Part shown: positions 47,601-57,779 of the stretch, in pieces
How positions within the stretch are numbered: the stretch's first letter is position 1
Layout: the number at the start of each line of letters is the position of its first letter
Source: Pseudeuparius sepicola
Taxonomy: Eukaryota; Arthropoda; Insecta; Coleoptera; Anthribidae
Assembly: GCA_963920635.1 (NCBI GenBank)
Contig: OY987298.1
Coordinates: 125,125,735-125,189,734, forward strand
Direction: 5' to 3'
Length of the DNA: 64,000 nucleotides
Notes under the pieces: model-generated
Databases searched by the model: none
Seen by the model: the letters and a program-made list of their open reading frames with translations, nothing else
Told to the model about the DNA's origin: nothing
Translations under genes and position numbers: made by a program

Positions 47601-49439
47601 AACAAAGCGCAAAGATGATGATGGAAGGTCATAGAAGATTTACATTAAAAATAAGCACCTGAGCCTGGAGTTGATGGCCTTGTTACCGAATTATATAAAC
47701 TCAAATAATTAGTTGCTTTAAAATTTATGAGTGAATGTTGTGTTCTGCATGTAGAATTGTGTAGTATTTACTTTAACAGAAAACTAATATTTATCCATGT
47801 GAAATCATCACAAAAAGTTAGATTACTTAAAACATGATATGAACGCAAACATTTTATTCATATTATTTTTAGAGTATTTTGGTGAACTTCATGGTCCTTT
47901 AGGGAAAAAGAATGGGATAAATTTACCTGGTAGAATAATATCAGGTGTATTAACTTTTGAACTTTGTCTCCAAGCTTCTAAACAATGTTATAAAACTGAA
48001 TTATTTGTTTGTAGGTAACTATCACTATATGTACTAAAATCAAATAACTCTTACGCCTGATGTAAACAAGAACGTGTGCGTTGAGATTTTCGCCAGAGCC
48101 GCACTGAGGCACGACCTCTATTTAATTTTACTTTTACAAAATTGTTTACGTCAAAATATTTCGGACAAAATTTATTGGCTTAATTAAAATGAGTCAAAAC
48201 ATCGATAAAATTAGTTACTATTATGTACAACGTACAACTACAAAGTAACAGGTAGGTATATTGTTATTACATTATACCTACATTTACAGGGCACAGCTTA
48301 AGCTGTGCACAGGGTTCGTAGCCGAAAAAGGTAAACGATTTATGTAAATATATTATGTAATATTTATATTAAAAATGTGTAATAAATATGAAAATTTGGT
48401 GCCAAAAAATCCATAATTTTTAAATTACGTCCGGCTTTGTTTAAAACTTCATTAAGTTACGCCAGTCCTATCATCGTTTATGTTTATACATATATAAATA
48501 TATACGAGTAAATATCAAAATATCGGATCTATTGGCGTTTTGGGTACACTATTGCGCCTAAAGGAAGTTGTGACATCACAGCCCATGCCTGCCAAATATG
48601 CCATTTAAAATTTAAAATTTGGGAAAAATCGAGTTTGCCTTGGAAATATCGGAACAAGTTATTAAGTAAATGTGTTTTATATATTGTATTATTGTGTCCC
48701 TATGCCAATCTTTAGAAAGATATTGGAATATTCATTTTTTTCTTGCTATTCCTGGAATTGAAATTGAAACAATAAAATTCAATACAAAACTGTACCTTAT
48801 CATTATATTTCACTCACTGAATCCCAAAATATGGATATGTTATATGTTACACAACAATTATTTGTACAAATCTTATGTTTATCCTTAATTTTGCGTTTCA
48901 ATTCATTTGTATTATTATGATTTAGTAAGAAAGCAACCAGTAAATAAGTGTCACAGGTTATTTGCGGAAAAAAATTATCTTGTACCAATTTAAAGCGAAA
49001 TAATGAATAAAAAACATCCCGATATATTTCTGAATCTATAAATAATGTAGATATTATCTAATATGCTCGCTAATATGATTGGGAATAAAAATATATTTAA
49101 TTGATGTAACCAATGTAGACATATTTTAACAAAAAAAAAAACACAATAGCCCTATTCATACGATAATATCTAATATATTAAATAAGATCCTTATCAGGAA
49201 ATAGCATATAATTATAGGCATTTTTTTAAATATCTTCTATAATTATAGTTGTTGTGTAGTAACATTGTAAACACAATGACTTAACATTTATAGCAGGAAT
49301 AAAAATCAGTTGTGGTTAGAAGAAAGTAAAAGTAACAACACGATGCAAAGAAGCTGCTTCTTGAATGTATCTCTATTATTTAACCACTTGGCCAAGTTTC
49401 CATCCACTTTTGTTTTTGGTTCCCTTTTTGAAACTGACA
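44601..49439. other. No recognised gene
   Basis: Nearly 5 kb of AT-rich sequence without a recognised exon. Overlapping ORFs on both strands at 45998-46299 follow a GC-richer patch; a tandem GCAAACAGATCTCAA pair lies at 46013-46046. A short CTGTA repeat is at 46896-46911. A perfect 18-bp palindrome GCACAGCTTAAGCTGTGC is at 48291-48308. Confidence 0.4.
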
Positions 49440-49668
49440 ATTATTCTTCATCTCCAAAAACACAGCAGTGCCAAATTCCAGTTCTGCAGCTTGATTATTT
49501 TGGGAGATATTGGCATAATTCAATTTCAAAAAGAGAACTACAACGCCTTGTATCTCAGAAACGAAGCTGTTTAGGAGTTATGTTTATATGAGCCACCCAC
49601 CTTATACAATGAGTTTTTCTACAAAATGGAAAAGTCCTGATCAAAAAACCTGCGACACCCTGTATATG
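49440..49668. mobile_element. Mariner-like element fragment
   Basis: Shares the CAGCTTGATTATTTTGGGAG block with 7920 and 42625, and ends GCGACACCCTGTA. The opposite end was not found, so it is a truncated copy. The 69- and 93-codon ORFs are shadows of this repeat. Confidence 0.65.
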
Positions 49669-50093
49669 TGCCAGAATTAGGTTGTCATAAATCGTGAATG
49701 ATCAGGAGAAGTATTAGGACTCTTTAGATGTGATGGTTCCGACCACTTTATTGTTTCATGAGTAAAATTTTGATGATTTAAACTTTAAACTAAAGTTACT
49801 TACTTACTAAGCAATCTTCTGGATGTAATTAGAAGGTGACCCCCTTCAGTGGCTTACCTGAAATAAAAAAGAAATGAATTAAGGGTTATGGCAATAAACT
49901 ATTACATTTATTTTTGGTTTCGAAAATGGAGAAATAAACAAAGGAGCTATTGCATCTCTGGTTGGTCTATATCTCCGAAACGCGCCATTTTCTGAATACA
50001 TAATATCTTAAAACGGCAAGAACATTTTCTACATTTCTTATATTTACTTTTTCTTTTTTCAAGAACACAAAACTTTATAAATAATTATTTACA
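49669..50093. other. No recognised gene
   Basis: AT-rich sequence between repeats; no ORF of note. Confidence 0.5.
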
Positions 50094-50215
50094 TTGCAAG
50101 ATGCGTAAGTCCACTTTTTGGGACGAGGAGGTTGTTTAAGGACCGAGGCAACACCCGCGTTGCTGAGGTCCTTAAAAACCTTCGAGGCCAAAAAAGAGCT
50201 TACGCATCGTGCAAT
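50094..50215. repeat. ~120-nt hairpin of the composite repeat
   Basis: TTGCAAGATGCGTAAG pairs with CTTACGCATCGTGCAA, then GGAGGTTGTTTAAGGACC pairs with GGTCCTTAAAAACCTT, around a GCAAC..GTTGC loop stem. Arms of about 57 nt. The homologous hairpin in copy A has different loop sequence. Confidence 0.85.
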
Positions 50216-50312
50216 GTATTATATTTTTCCTGCTTCCGACAAGTTCCTATTAGGTATAGGGTATAGGTAATTTTAATTAAACGCTATGGAGTAGATTGTA
50301 ACCTAACCTAAC

Positions 50313-50900
50313 CAGCGGCGTAGATACAAATAGTTACTGTAAATAATTGTAAAAAAAGTAGTACGGTCCTGTGAAAAACCAAAAATGTTGACTTTTTTGG
50401 ATAGCCCATTCAATTTGGAACAAAAAGCGCCTCTTGTATAACCTATAGACGTGGTGCCCCATTGTTAAAATGCCCTTTATTTTGACTCCAAGATTAAATA
50501 TATCCATACTACTCTAAAAACATGCTACAAACATAGACGGAAAGTCAACCATCAACCAACTATACACCCGGTGATTCCCGGTTATAGTTCCTCCAGACTC
50601 ACACTTAGATATCGCATGTTTTTTTCTTGTTTGGGGACGCCGGAAGCATCGGAACCTCACCTGAAGACTCGGGGGATGGTCTAACGACGCCAGCCTCCGA
50701 GCCCACAGTCGAAATAAGTTCGCTACGGCTCGGCAAAAAGGGGCAATTTCTGACAATCTCGCGACATTTTCGGAATAATTTAATGGAGCGCTTAGATTGT
50801 GATTAGTTCTGGGCGTCAAGCGTTTATCAAAACAAACCTGTCTATAGGTTCTGACGTCATTGTGGCATTTAAAATAAAATTATTTGTACCTACGCCGCTG
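50313..50900. mobile_element. 588-bp TIR element inserted in composite repeat B
   Basis: The ends CAGCGGCGTAGATACAAATA and TATTTGTACCTACGCCGCTG are inverted with one mismatch in 20. Target duplication is not evident. The interior (50500-50820) is GC-richer with a 101-codon minus-strand ORF of no known type. It is followed directly by the repeat also found at window position 1. CAG-type ends suggest a hAT-like source. Confidence 0.75.
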
Positions 50901-51125
50901 CTCATCTGAACAGGGCCAAATTATTGCACAAAATAACAACCCATAATATGTATCAAATTTTGTTGGAATTCCTAAAAAATATATGTTATTTTTGGAAAAG
51001 TTTCAACACGCTGTATATGGAGAACCAAGCGTTTTTGAGCTAATGTTTATTAAGCATATGTGCTTATTTTAGCGAATTCTACCTTGTGTTTTCGGCTCTG
51101 CCTTTAGATGTGACTCACTCTATAT
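50901..51125. repeat. Dispersed repeat, second copy of the window-start repeat
   Basis: Aligns with 1-232, ending CACTCTATATA where the other copy has CACCCTGTATA. It sits between the 588-bp element and the resumption of composite repeat B, so both entered together or successively. Confidence 0.8.
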
Positions 51126-51217
51126 ATTCAAAATAACCATTGATCAATTACTAAACATTAAAATCATTAATAAATATAAAAAGTAGAATGCAGCGATAAT
51201 AAAAAAAAATGGGTTTT

Positions 51218-51290
51218 GTGTGGGACTCGAACCCGTGACCTACGGTTTACTATCCGGGCGCTTTTAACCCAGCGCTACGTTCACTTGCTG
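51218..51290 (-). pseudogene. tRNA-like module of composite repeat B
   Basis: Read on the minus strand: GTAGCGCTGGGTTAAAAGCGC (D-arm-like), CGGATAGTAAACCG (anticodon-arm-like) and CGGGTTCGAGTCCCACAC (T arm with canonical B box). The acceptor stem is not intact. It could act as an internal Pol III promoter. Confidence 0.65.
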
Positions 51291-51624
51291 CTTGACTTTA
51301 TTTATTAGCCACATTATTTGATACTAGGAAATATAACCATATTCTTAATTTTTTGCCATATTCTTTTTGATCAAAACCAGTTTATAAAACAATCGTTGTG
51401 AAACATATTAAATTTGAAGCCAGTTTCAAGTTGCTGCATACATTTTACTACTGGTTTTAAGGTCTCTGCTGCATAATCGTTGCATCGTTGCTAGGCAATA
51501 CTTTTTGTACCTAGCAATCACTTTTTGTACCTAGCAACAGGGCACCTCGGACATTTCACTTTCGCTTTCGGACCTCTTGGCGAGCATGTAAAGTGAACTT
51601 ACGGAGGAGGGAGCAGGAAAAAAA

Positions 51625-52879
51625 CTGCCTTTTCATTAAATTTCAAGACACATTTTGTAAATTTAACGGTAGGTAAGTAGGTGAATCCGTATATCCTACA
51701 GTTTTGCTTGTTTTACATAAACTTCATTTAATATTCTTGGAAGGAAAGGAAAATTCGTATGTCGTAAAAATTTTAATTTTGCTACTTAAACTTCTGCAAA
51801 ATTCTTGATAAGGGAAGGGCAGTAGGTAGGTAAATCTTTTATTATTGCAAGTGTGGCAAAAGGGGAACAGATCAAAAATAATTTATATTTGTTTCATTTG
51901 ATTCGTCTTTGGCACCCAACTGTTGTAGTTACCATTTTACTCTGTCAGAATAGATAAAAGTATTAGATATCGATATTAATTTAAAATGTCTTCTAAAATA
52001 ATATATGTGCATGGATACGTCTTTATCCTGAGTTTTCCTTGGATGCAAGAAGAATTTCAAATAACATGTCCCAGTTAAGAATAACTTTCACTTTCAGTCA
52101 ATTTGAAAAAAAAAGCGAAGACAAAGAATTTAAATCAGATTTGTATCGGTTTATGGTTGAATCTATATATGCTCTCTATAAATGAAGATGAGGTAATCAG
52201 AATTAAAATGTTCATCGAAAAATGGTATAAAAAACAAAGTCCTTTGAGAAAAATATTTATTATAGCTTAAATATTTATTATAGCTTACAATTAATTAATT
52301 ATTAATTGTATACCTATAAAAAAACATTAAAATAATTGCCTTTTTGCCTATGTTTTTGCCTCTTTCAAATTTTGACTGCCTTTTTTGCCCAAAACACCTG
52401 CCTTTTTAGGCGCATTTTTTTACATTTTCCTCTGCCTTTAAATTTAATTTAGTTATATGGATAACCCTGTACGTTATGTTCGGTACATACAATTTCATAA
52501 TATGGGAATATCCCCATATTCCCATAAGCAGGATCCCTCTTATGCCGCTAAAAACGCGTCTGGGGTCGGAGATGTGGAATGAGCCGCATTCGGAGAATTT
52601 CATATAATACGGATTGCTTGACAGGGCCGGGCATTTCGAGTTATTCAATACACCGCCCTTGGCGCTCTATTTAATAACACACGGTCGCACTGTACTTGGC
52701 GAGGTATTTTGTCGGGAGAAGTCCTGCTCTTGCAAATTTGTAGCTTCACTGGCGTATTTCGTTTTCTAACTCGAACGAATACACGAATATTAGATTTATA
52801 CAAATACAAAGAACCTCAAAAGACGTTCCTTAAAATTAGACTAAACCATTCTGTATTATATGCTTTTTAATCTAAAGAT
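51625..52879. other. No recognised gene
   Basis: AT-rich, then a short GC-richer patch at 52540-52700. No exon or repeat partner was recognised. Confidence 0.45.
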
Positions 52880-53206
52880 AGTTGTCCTCCTTTTGACTTT
52901 TTGCACAAGTGATTTTGAAGTGAAATGAACATGAAGTAATCTGACAGTGACATGATTTTTTATTGGTAAATGGAACAGTTATCTATAATCTAACCCTTGA
53001 ATGAATTTTTCAATATTTGTCACCACCTTAAGCCCAGAAACACTCAAAACAAATACAAATTACATAAAAATCGATTTGCTGCGTAAACTGATCACTTCAT
53101 AATCAACTGAACATTTGTAAAAGGAACACTCGATGTCAGCTGATGTGATCTCAAAGTGATTCGGAATCGATTTGAGATCACTTAAAACTGTAAAAGGAGG
53201 ACGGCT
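52880..53206. repeat. MITE, copy 2 of 2
   Basis: Aligns with 33814-34154 in the same orientation, differing by a 17-bp internal deletion and point changes. Ends AGTTGTCCTCCTTTTG and AAAAGGAGGACGGCT are retained. Confidence 0.85.
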
Positions 53207-53228
53207 TATATCAAGAGTTTAGAATGTA

Positions 53229-54067
53229 CAGTGTGTCCCCGGATTGCTTGGACAATTCCTTTAATGAGAAAATTTTTCGACTTGTTGCTTGGTTTCCAGT
53301 TAATTTGTGACATAATTTTACTTTCAAAAAATCACGTAAATGCTTTGGAAATTTTGCAACTACTTAATTTTTCTTTTCGTAGGTTTTACGACAAAATGTT
53401 ATTAAGGAAACTTGTTTACAAGGAAAAACTGAGAAGGCGTGCAAAAATCGAAGTAGGCTTAGGCCGTTGAGGGAGAGAATAATTAGGCCCAATCTAATGC
53501 GGAGATTTCGAGCCCGATTTCGGTATCGAGATGTAGATATTTCAGTCTCGGTCAATTGCTTTAGGACGACTAGTCGACTAGAAATCACGTCATGTAGTCC
53601 TAAAGCAATTGAGGGATTGATCGGTGTTGAGCTTGTGGACTCGCTATTATTCATGGTGGTAGCTCCCCTTATATTATTCCTCTCTCAACGCTTAGACTTT
53701 TTGAAAACTTTCACTCCGACCCAGTTTTTCATCATGAAAAAGTTTCCTTAATAACATTTTGACGTGAAAGCTACAGGAAGGGCACTTTTTAAAAGAAAAT
53801 GAAAAACAAGTTCAAAAAATCAAAGTAGGCCCAGACTTTTCAAATCTTGCAAACCCACTCAGTTTTTCATTCTGAACAAGTTTACTTTATATTATTTTGT
53901 CGTAAAACCTACGAAAATTAGTTTTTTCAAAATTTACAAGTCATACGTGATTTTTCGAAAGTAAAATTATGTCACAAATTAGTTTCAAATCAAACAGGCC
54001 TAAACTTCAAAAGATCAAATTGATTTTTTTGTCATTTATAACATCGTCCAAACAAACCGGGACACAC
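53229..54067. mobile_element. Inverted-repeat element related to 26394-27142
   Basis: Starts CAGTGTGTCCCCGG after TA and ends CCGGGACACAC. The arms of about 250 bp share blocks with the 26394 element. The centre has its own hairpin (53552-53612: TCAATTGCTTTAGGAC and complement). Long ORFs on both strands here come from the symmetry. Confidence 0.75.
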
Positions 54068-54529
54068 GAACGACAATGTTGTACTCAAAACGATAATCAT
54101 AAGTAAGCAATCGGTACATTAAGGACTAATGGTATATTTCGAAAAAGCCAAATAAAACGTTAATTTACAGGTACTTTGAAGTGAAGCTGTTTTTGCAAAG
54201 TTTGATAAAATTGTGTAATATAAATTCGAGCAATAAGTTTCCCTTGCGTTTGCTTCTAAATATTTTTCCGTCTTTGAAAATATTATTGTGATGGGATTGC
54301 CCATATTCCACGAGTGAAAAATTTGTACTCTCAGCCAATCAATCATTTTTTCACATATTTTTGGTCGTGGAATGGATAGTATTATATGGAACAATATTTT
54401 TTCAAATTAAATATTGCAATATAAATTTTCGAAACTACGCCACTGATCAAGTCAACCAAATTTTACAGTAAATACATTAAATGGCTTGTGCATCGTTTGT
54501 TGTGTTTATCTCTGCGATGCCAGGTGTTT
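54068..54529. other. No recognised gene
   Basis: A 91-codon minus-strand ORF (54119-54394, MFHIILSIPRPK...) has no known motif and no supporting splice context. Confidence 0.4.
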
Positions 54530-55440
54530 GTGATTCTTTCGATTATTGAATTTATCTTGAGTGCGATATGTCCCGATTTCCTCCAGGCCATCGACGGCGG
54601 GCTAATTACGGTTTCCGTATAATCCTTAGGAGATAATAAAATTTGCAGGCCCCACAGGAACGAGCCTGTGGCCGTGGGGCCCTGTATCGATTACGTATAT
54701 CGCCCCGAACCGATGAAGCGATCGCGGGGAAACGGGATTGAAATAAGCTTTCCCGCAAAGAAGGGAGCTAGTTTGGCAAGTCGCATTAACGTCTCGTTTT
54801 AGGAGGTGAGTTTATCGAAAAAGCTTCCTCTAGCTTTATAATTAAGCGACAGATAATTCCCATCACAGAGAAGACATAACACAGAGAGATCATCTTGTCA
54901 AAAGTCAAATATGGAGCCACAGTATTCCCTAATTTTTTACACTCCCGATATATAGCTCAAATACGAGTTACGAAGTAGTGCATTTTTCATTTATTATATA
55001 ATTTTAATTTAAAACTGAAAAAGAACCTCCCCGGTGGTCTACAATAGATTAATTATTGCCGTTTAAAGTCAGATTCCATTTGACATAAATATATGAAACT
55101 GTTTCCACCAGTTAACTAGGTTTTTGTAAGCTTGTCTGTTATTTTCAATTACAATAAAAATACTGGCTTTATAGTTTCAATTTTTCTGCCCATTTCTTCT
55201 CGAATTAAAATACTACAGCTTCCAACATTTGATTTTACATGTATCCAATGATTTTTTTGCACAACAGCTAACCGGCTTAATGTTTATTTTTGCCCCAAAT
55301 AAACTCCTTTAATTATTCACAATGCTTTAATGGCATCATAAACTCCGGATTACTTGTGAATAATATACGGCTAACTTTGGCCCTCCGACAGAGTTTATTT
55401 ATTATACATCATATAAAAAATCTCAATAATAGGTGTCCCA
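54530..55440. promoter_or_regulatory. Candidate regulatory region with GC-rich hairpin
   Basis: 54540-54820 is GC-rich and complex. It contains the foldback GGCCCCACAGG..CCTGTGG..GTGGGGCC at 54653-54691 and possible homeodomain cores (CTAATTACGG, ATCGATTACG). 54990-55400 is AT-rich with further TAATTA-type sites. No open frame of length and no repeat partner was found. It looks unlike the surrounding transposon debris; function is inference. Confidence 0.25.
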
Positions 55441-55628
55441 TTGTTTAATGTATACAGCGTGGTCATTTAAGTGTGCAACATATATTATGGGATTTTTTTT
55501 ATTAATTGCACAACGAAAATACAAATATTCCCGAAAGTTGGTGCATGTTCGATAATCATATTAGGCGCACTTAGAATGGTTGCAAGTCAAACAGCATACA
55601 GGGTAGGTAAAAAAATATAAAAATTGTA

Positions 55629-56041
55629 CAGGGTGTCCAGATTTGGTTGTAAATGCGGGGTATCTCGGTTATTTTTAGAGCCTAATATAGATAATAACTA
55701 CATAGTGTTCTATTTAAAAAAACCTAAGTTTGGTCCAAATATCGAACACCATCAATTTTAGTAAAAAACTGAATACGGCACTGAATTCTACGTGAAAATG
55801 TCTATAAGATACAGTTTTTGCCATTTCAATATCATTAACCGTTCCCAAGATACGAAATATGCCCCAAAAGCGCAATTTTTCAATTTCGCCCTGTATCTTA
55901 AAAACGAAGGTGGCTATGAAAAATCTGTTTAAGGTATCTTTCGTTTCACAAAAAAGTAGCAACGGTTCGCGAATACCGCAACTCCCTATCTATAAAAATA
56001 ACCGAGATACCCCCCATTTACAACCAAATCTGGACACCCTG
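55629..56041. mobile_element. 413-bp mariner-like MITE with TA duplication
   Basis: CAGGGTGTCCAGATTTGG at the left and CCAAATCTGGACACCCTG at the right are perfect inverted ends with TA on both sides. The arms continue through ATTTACAACC / TATCTCGG blocks. It is inserted within the 55455-57075 element. Confidence 0.85.
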
Positions 56042-56044
56042 TAC

Positions 56045-56500
56045 AAGAGTAAAGTACCCTTATTTCAAAAAATTCAGCAAAATGTTATTATGAAAAGTTG
56101 TCTAGAATTAAAAGTTATGCCTAAATACCAAAACAATAATTTCCTAAAAAAAATCATATCAGTTTCGTATAACTTTGTTCAAATTCAAGCATATTTGTAA
56201 AATTAACTTAGATTTTTAATTTTTTAGGGAATCACAAACTTCATGTTTGTTGCAACGATATTAAAGAAAACTTTAAAATTTCGCAAAAATTCTTCTGAAC
56301 AAAGTAAAACATTAGTAATGATAATGTGTATATTAAAAAACTCTCATTTAAGGTGCAAAATTTTTGTTTTAAATGTTTATTAAGAAACTGGAAATGAAAC
56401 GTCGATTTTTTTTTTTTGGTATTTAGGCATAGCTTTTAATTCTAAACAACTTTTCCTAATAACCTTTTGCTGAATTTTTTGAAATAAGGGTACTTTGGGT
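56045..56500. repeat. Inverted-repeat foldback
   Basis: 56050-56135 (AAGTACCCTTATTTCAAAAA, AATTAAAAGTTATGCC) is the inverse of 56415-56498. A 280-bp AT-rich centre has no ORF of note. Confidence 0.75.
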
Positions 56501-56504
56501 CGAG

Positions 56505-56930
56505 GTAGCGTCGCTCGTACCGGCGCTGACTTTTTAGACTGCATGTTTTTCTGCCTTCGATCGACCTTGGTTCGAGGCAGGCGCATGCATATGTCTTTAA
56601 AGAAAAACACCGCTATGGCCAAGAGCGCTGGACAAATGTGGGTTCACGGAATTGCTCCTAAATAGCTTTATTCGTGTGATTTACTAATTGTCCTACACTC
56701 ACTGGGATTACTACGGTTTTCTAAGGTTTTCCGTAGTACTTGAGCGAATGCTATCCTAGTTCTATCGGAAAAAGTCGGCCCTAGCCGCAAATGGCAACGA
56801 AGACAAAATAATAGTAATTGCCCCCCTCCCCCGCACAAGCATGTGGTTGCTTCTGGGGTACTAGGTACTCCTAGTTTGGAGTATTGTGAGGGTGAGAATT
56901 ATTATTATTATTATTATTTACTCTTGTGCA
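56505..56930 (+). repeat. SINE-like segment with (ATT)n tail
   Basis: GC-richer sequence starts near a possible B-box-like GGTTCGAGGC at 56569. It continues through GGTTTTCTAAGGTTTTCC and GCGAATGCTATCC, which resemble the conserved core of several insect SINEs, and ends GGTGAG followed by (ATT)n at 56891-56920. The tail recurs inverted at about 40100-40155. Boundaries and 5' head are uncertain. Confidence 0.45.
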
Positions 56931-57075
56931 ATTTTTATATTTTTTAACCTACCCTGTATGCTGTTTAACTTGCAACCATTCTAAGTGCACCTAATATGAT
57001 TACTGAACGTGCATGAAGTTTCGGCAATGTCTGTATTTTGGTTGTGCAATTAATAAAAAAAGTCCCATATGTATA

Positions 57076-57779
57076 GTAGTAAATCAATAAATAAGATTAG
57101 ATTGAGAGTAAAAGCATATTTTTACCAAATTTCTCTTCTTCAACTAAAATCAGAGAAAATTAAATATTTTTTATATTAGACATAATGTCAGTTTTTGAGG
57201 TCTCCCGTTAAGAACTCAAAGAAAAAATTGTAACGATGCGCCATTTTTCATAAAAGTGGAAAAATAATGAAACCCAGAAAGCAAATATTTATGTGGCACT
57301 TAAATGGAAAAAGAAATCTACCCTAAATACCCATCTTTGGACAAAATACCCTTCATTTCGATGAAATTATACATCATACTGTTTTCCAAATATATGCAAT
57401 ATGCAATATTTTTCTGTCGGCTTCATTACCACAAAAACGGAGGGCATAACAAGAATGTTATGATGTTTATTCGGGGAGTTAGAAACAAGTAGGGGGCTAA
57501 ACTATTCGGGATTTCCTTATGCAATAATTTGTATGTCTACTTACTGAGTTGTAAAATTATAGTAAAAAAAACATCTTTATTAATAACTTATTTGTTTATT
57601 CAAATTCGGTACGGATTTCTTTTTCTCCCATAAATATGTTTTTGTTTTTGTCCGATTAGTAAAATCACAATTTGACTAATTACTCACGACATATTTCCAA
57701 ATCTCTCCCGTATAATAATAACATAATAATAATAATAATAAATGAGCAGGGCGGGTCTGAGCTATTAGAGGGGCACATT
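57076..57779. other. No recognised gene
   Basis: AT-rich; AATAATA microsatellite at about 57715-57740 directly before the LINE remnant. Confidence 0.5.

Larger units (their letters stand above)
50094..51624 (+). repeat. Composite repeat, copy B (most complete, with insertions)
   Basis: Order: hairpin 50094-50215; TTTTTCCTGCTTCCGAC; AACGCTATGGAGTAGATTGT (50280-50300); insertion 50301-51125; resumption with TCAAAATAACCATTGATCAA at 51129; tRNA-like module 51218-51290 on the minus strand; AAAACCAGTTTATAAAAC; two GTACCTAGCAA units; and GGAGGGAGCAGGAAAA. Copies A and C share this order without the insertion. No ORF. The type is not recognised. Confidence 0.85.
55455..57075. mobile_element. Large inverted-repeat element with nested insertions
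   Basis: The left arm 55470-55622 (AATTGCACAACGAAAATAC, CATTCTAAGTGCAC complement, GCATACAGGGTAGG) is matched in reverse order by 56945-57070 (CCTACCCTGTATGC, ATTCTAAGTGCACC, TTGTGCAATTAATAAAAAAA). Between them lie 55629-56041, the foldback 56045-56500 and a SINE-like segment. Confidence 0.75.

Noticed and set aside
53364..53751. ORFs of 94-96 codons on opposite strands
   Set aside because: They arise from the symmetry of the inverted-repeat element and its central hairpin.
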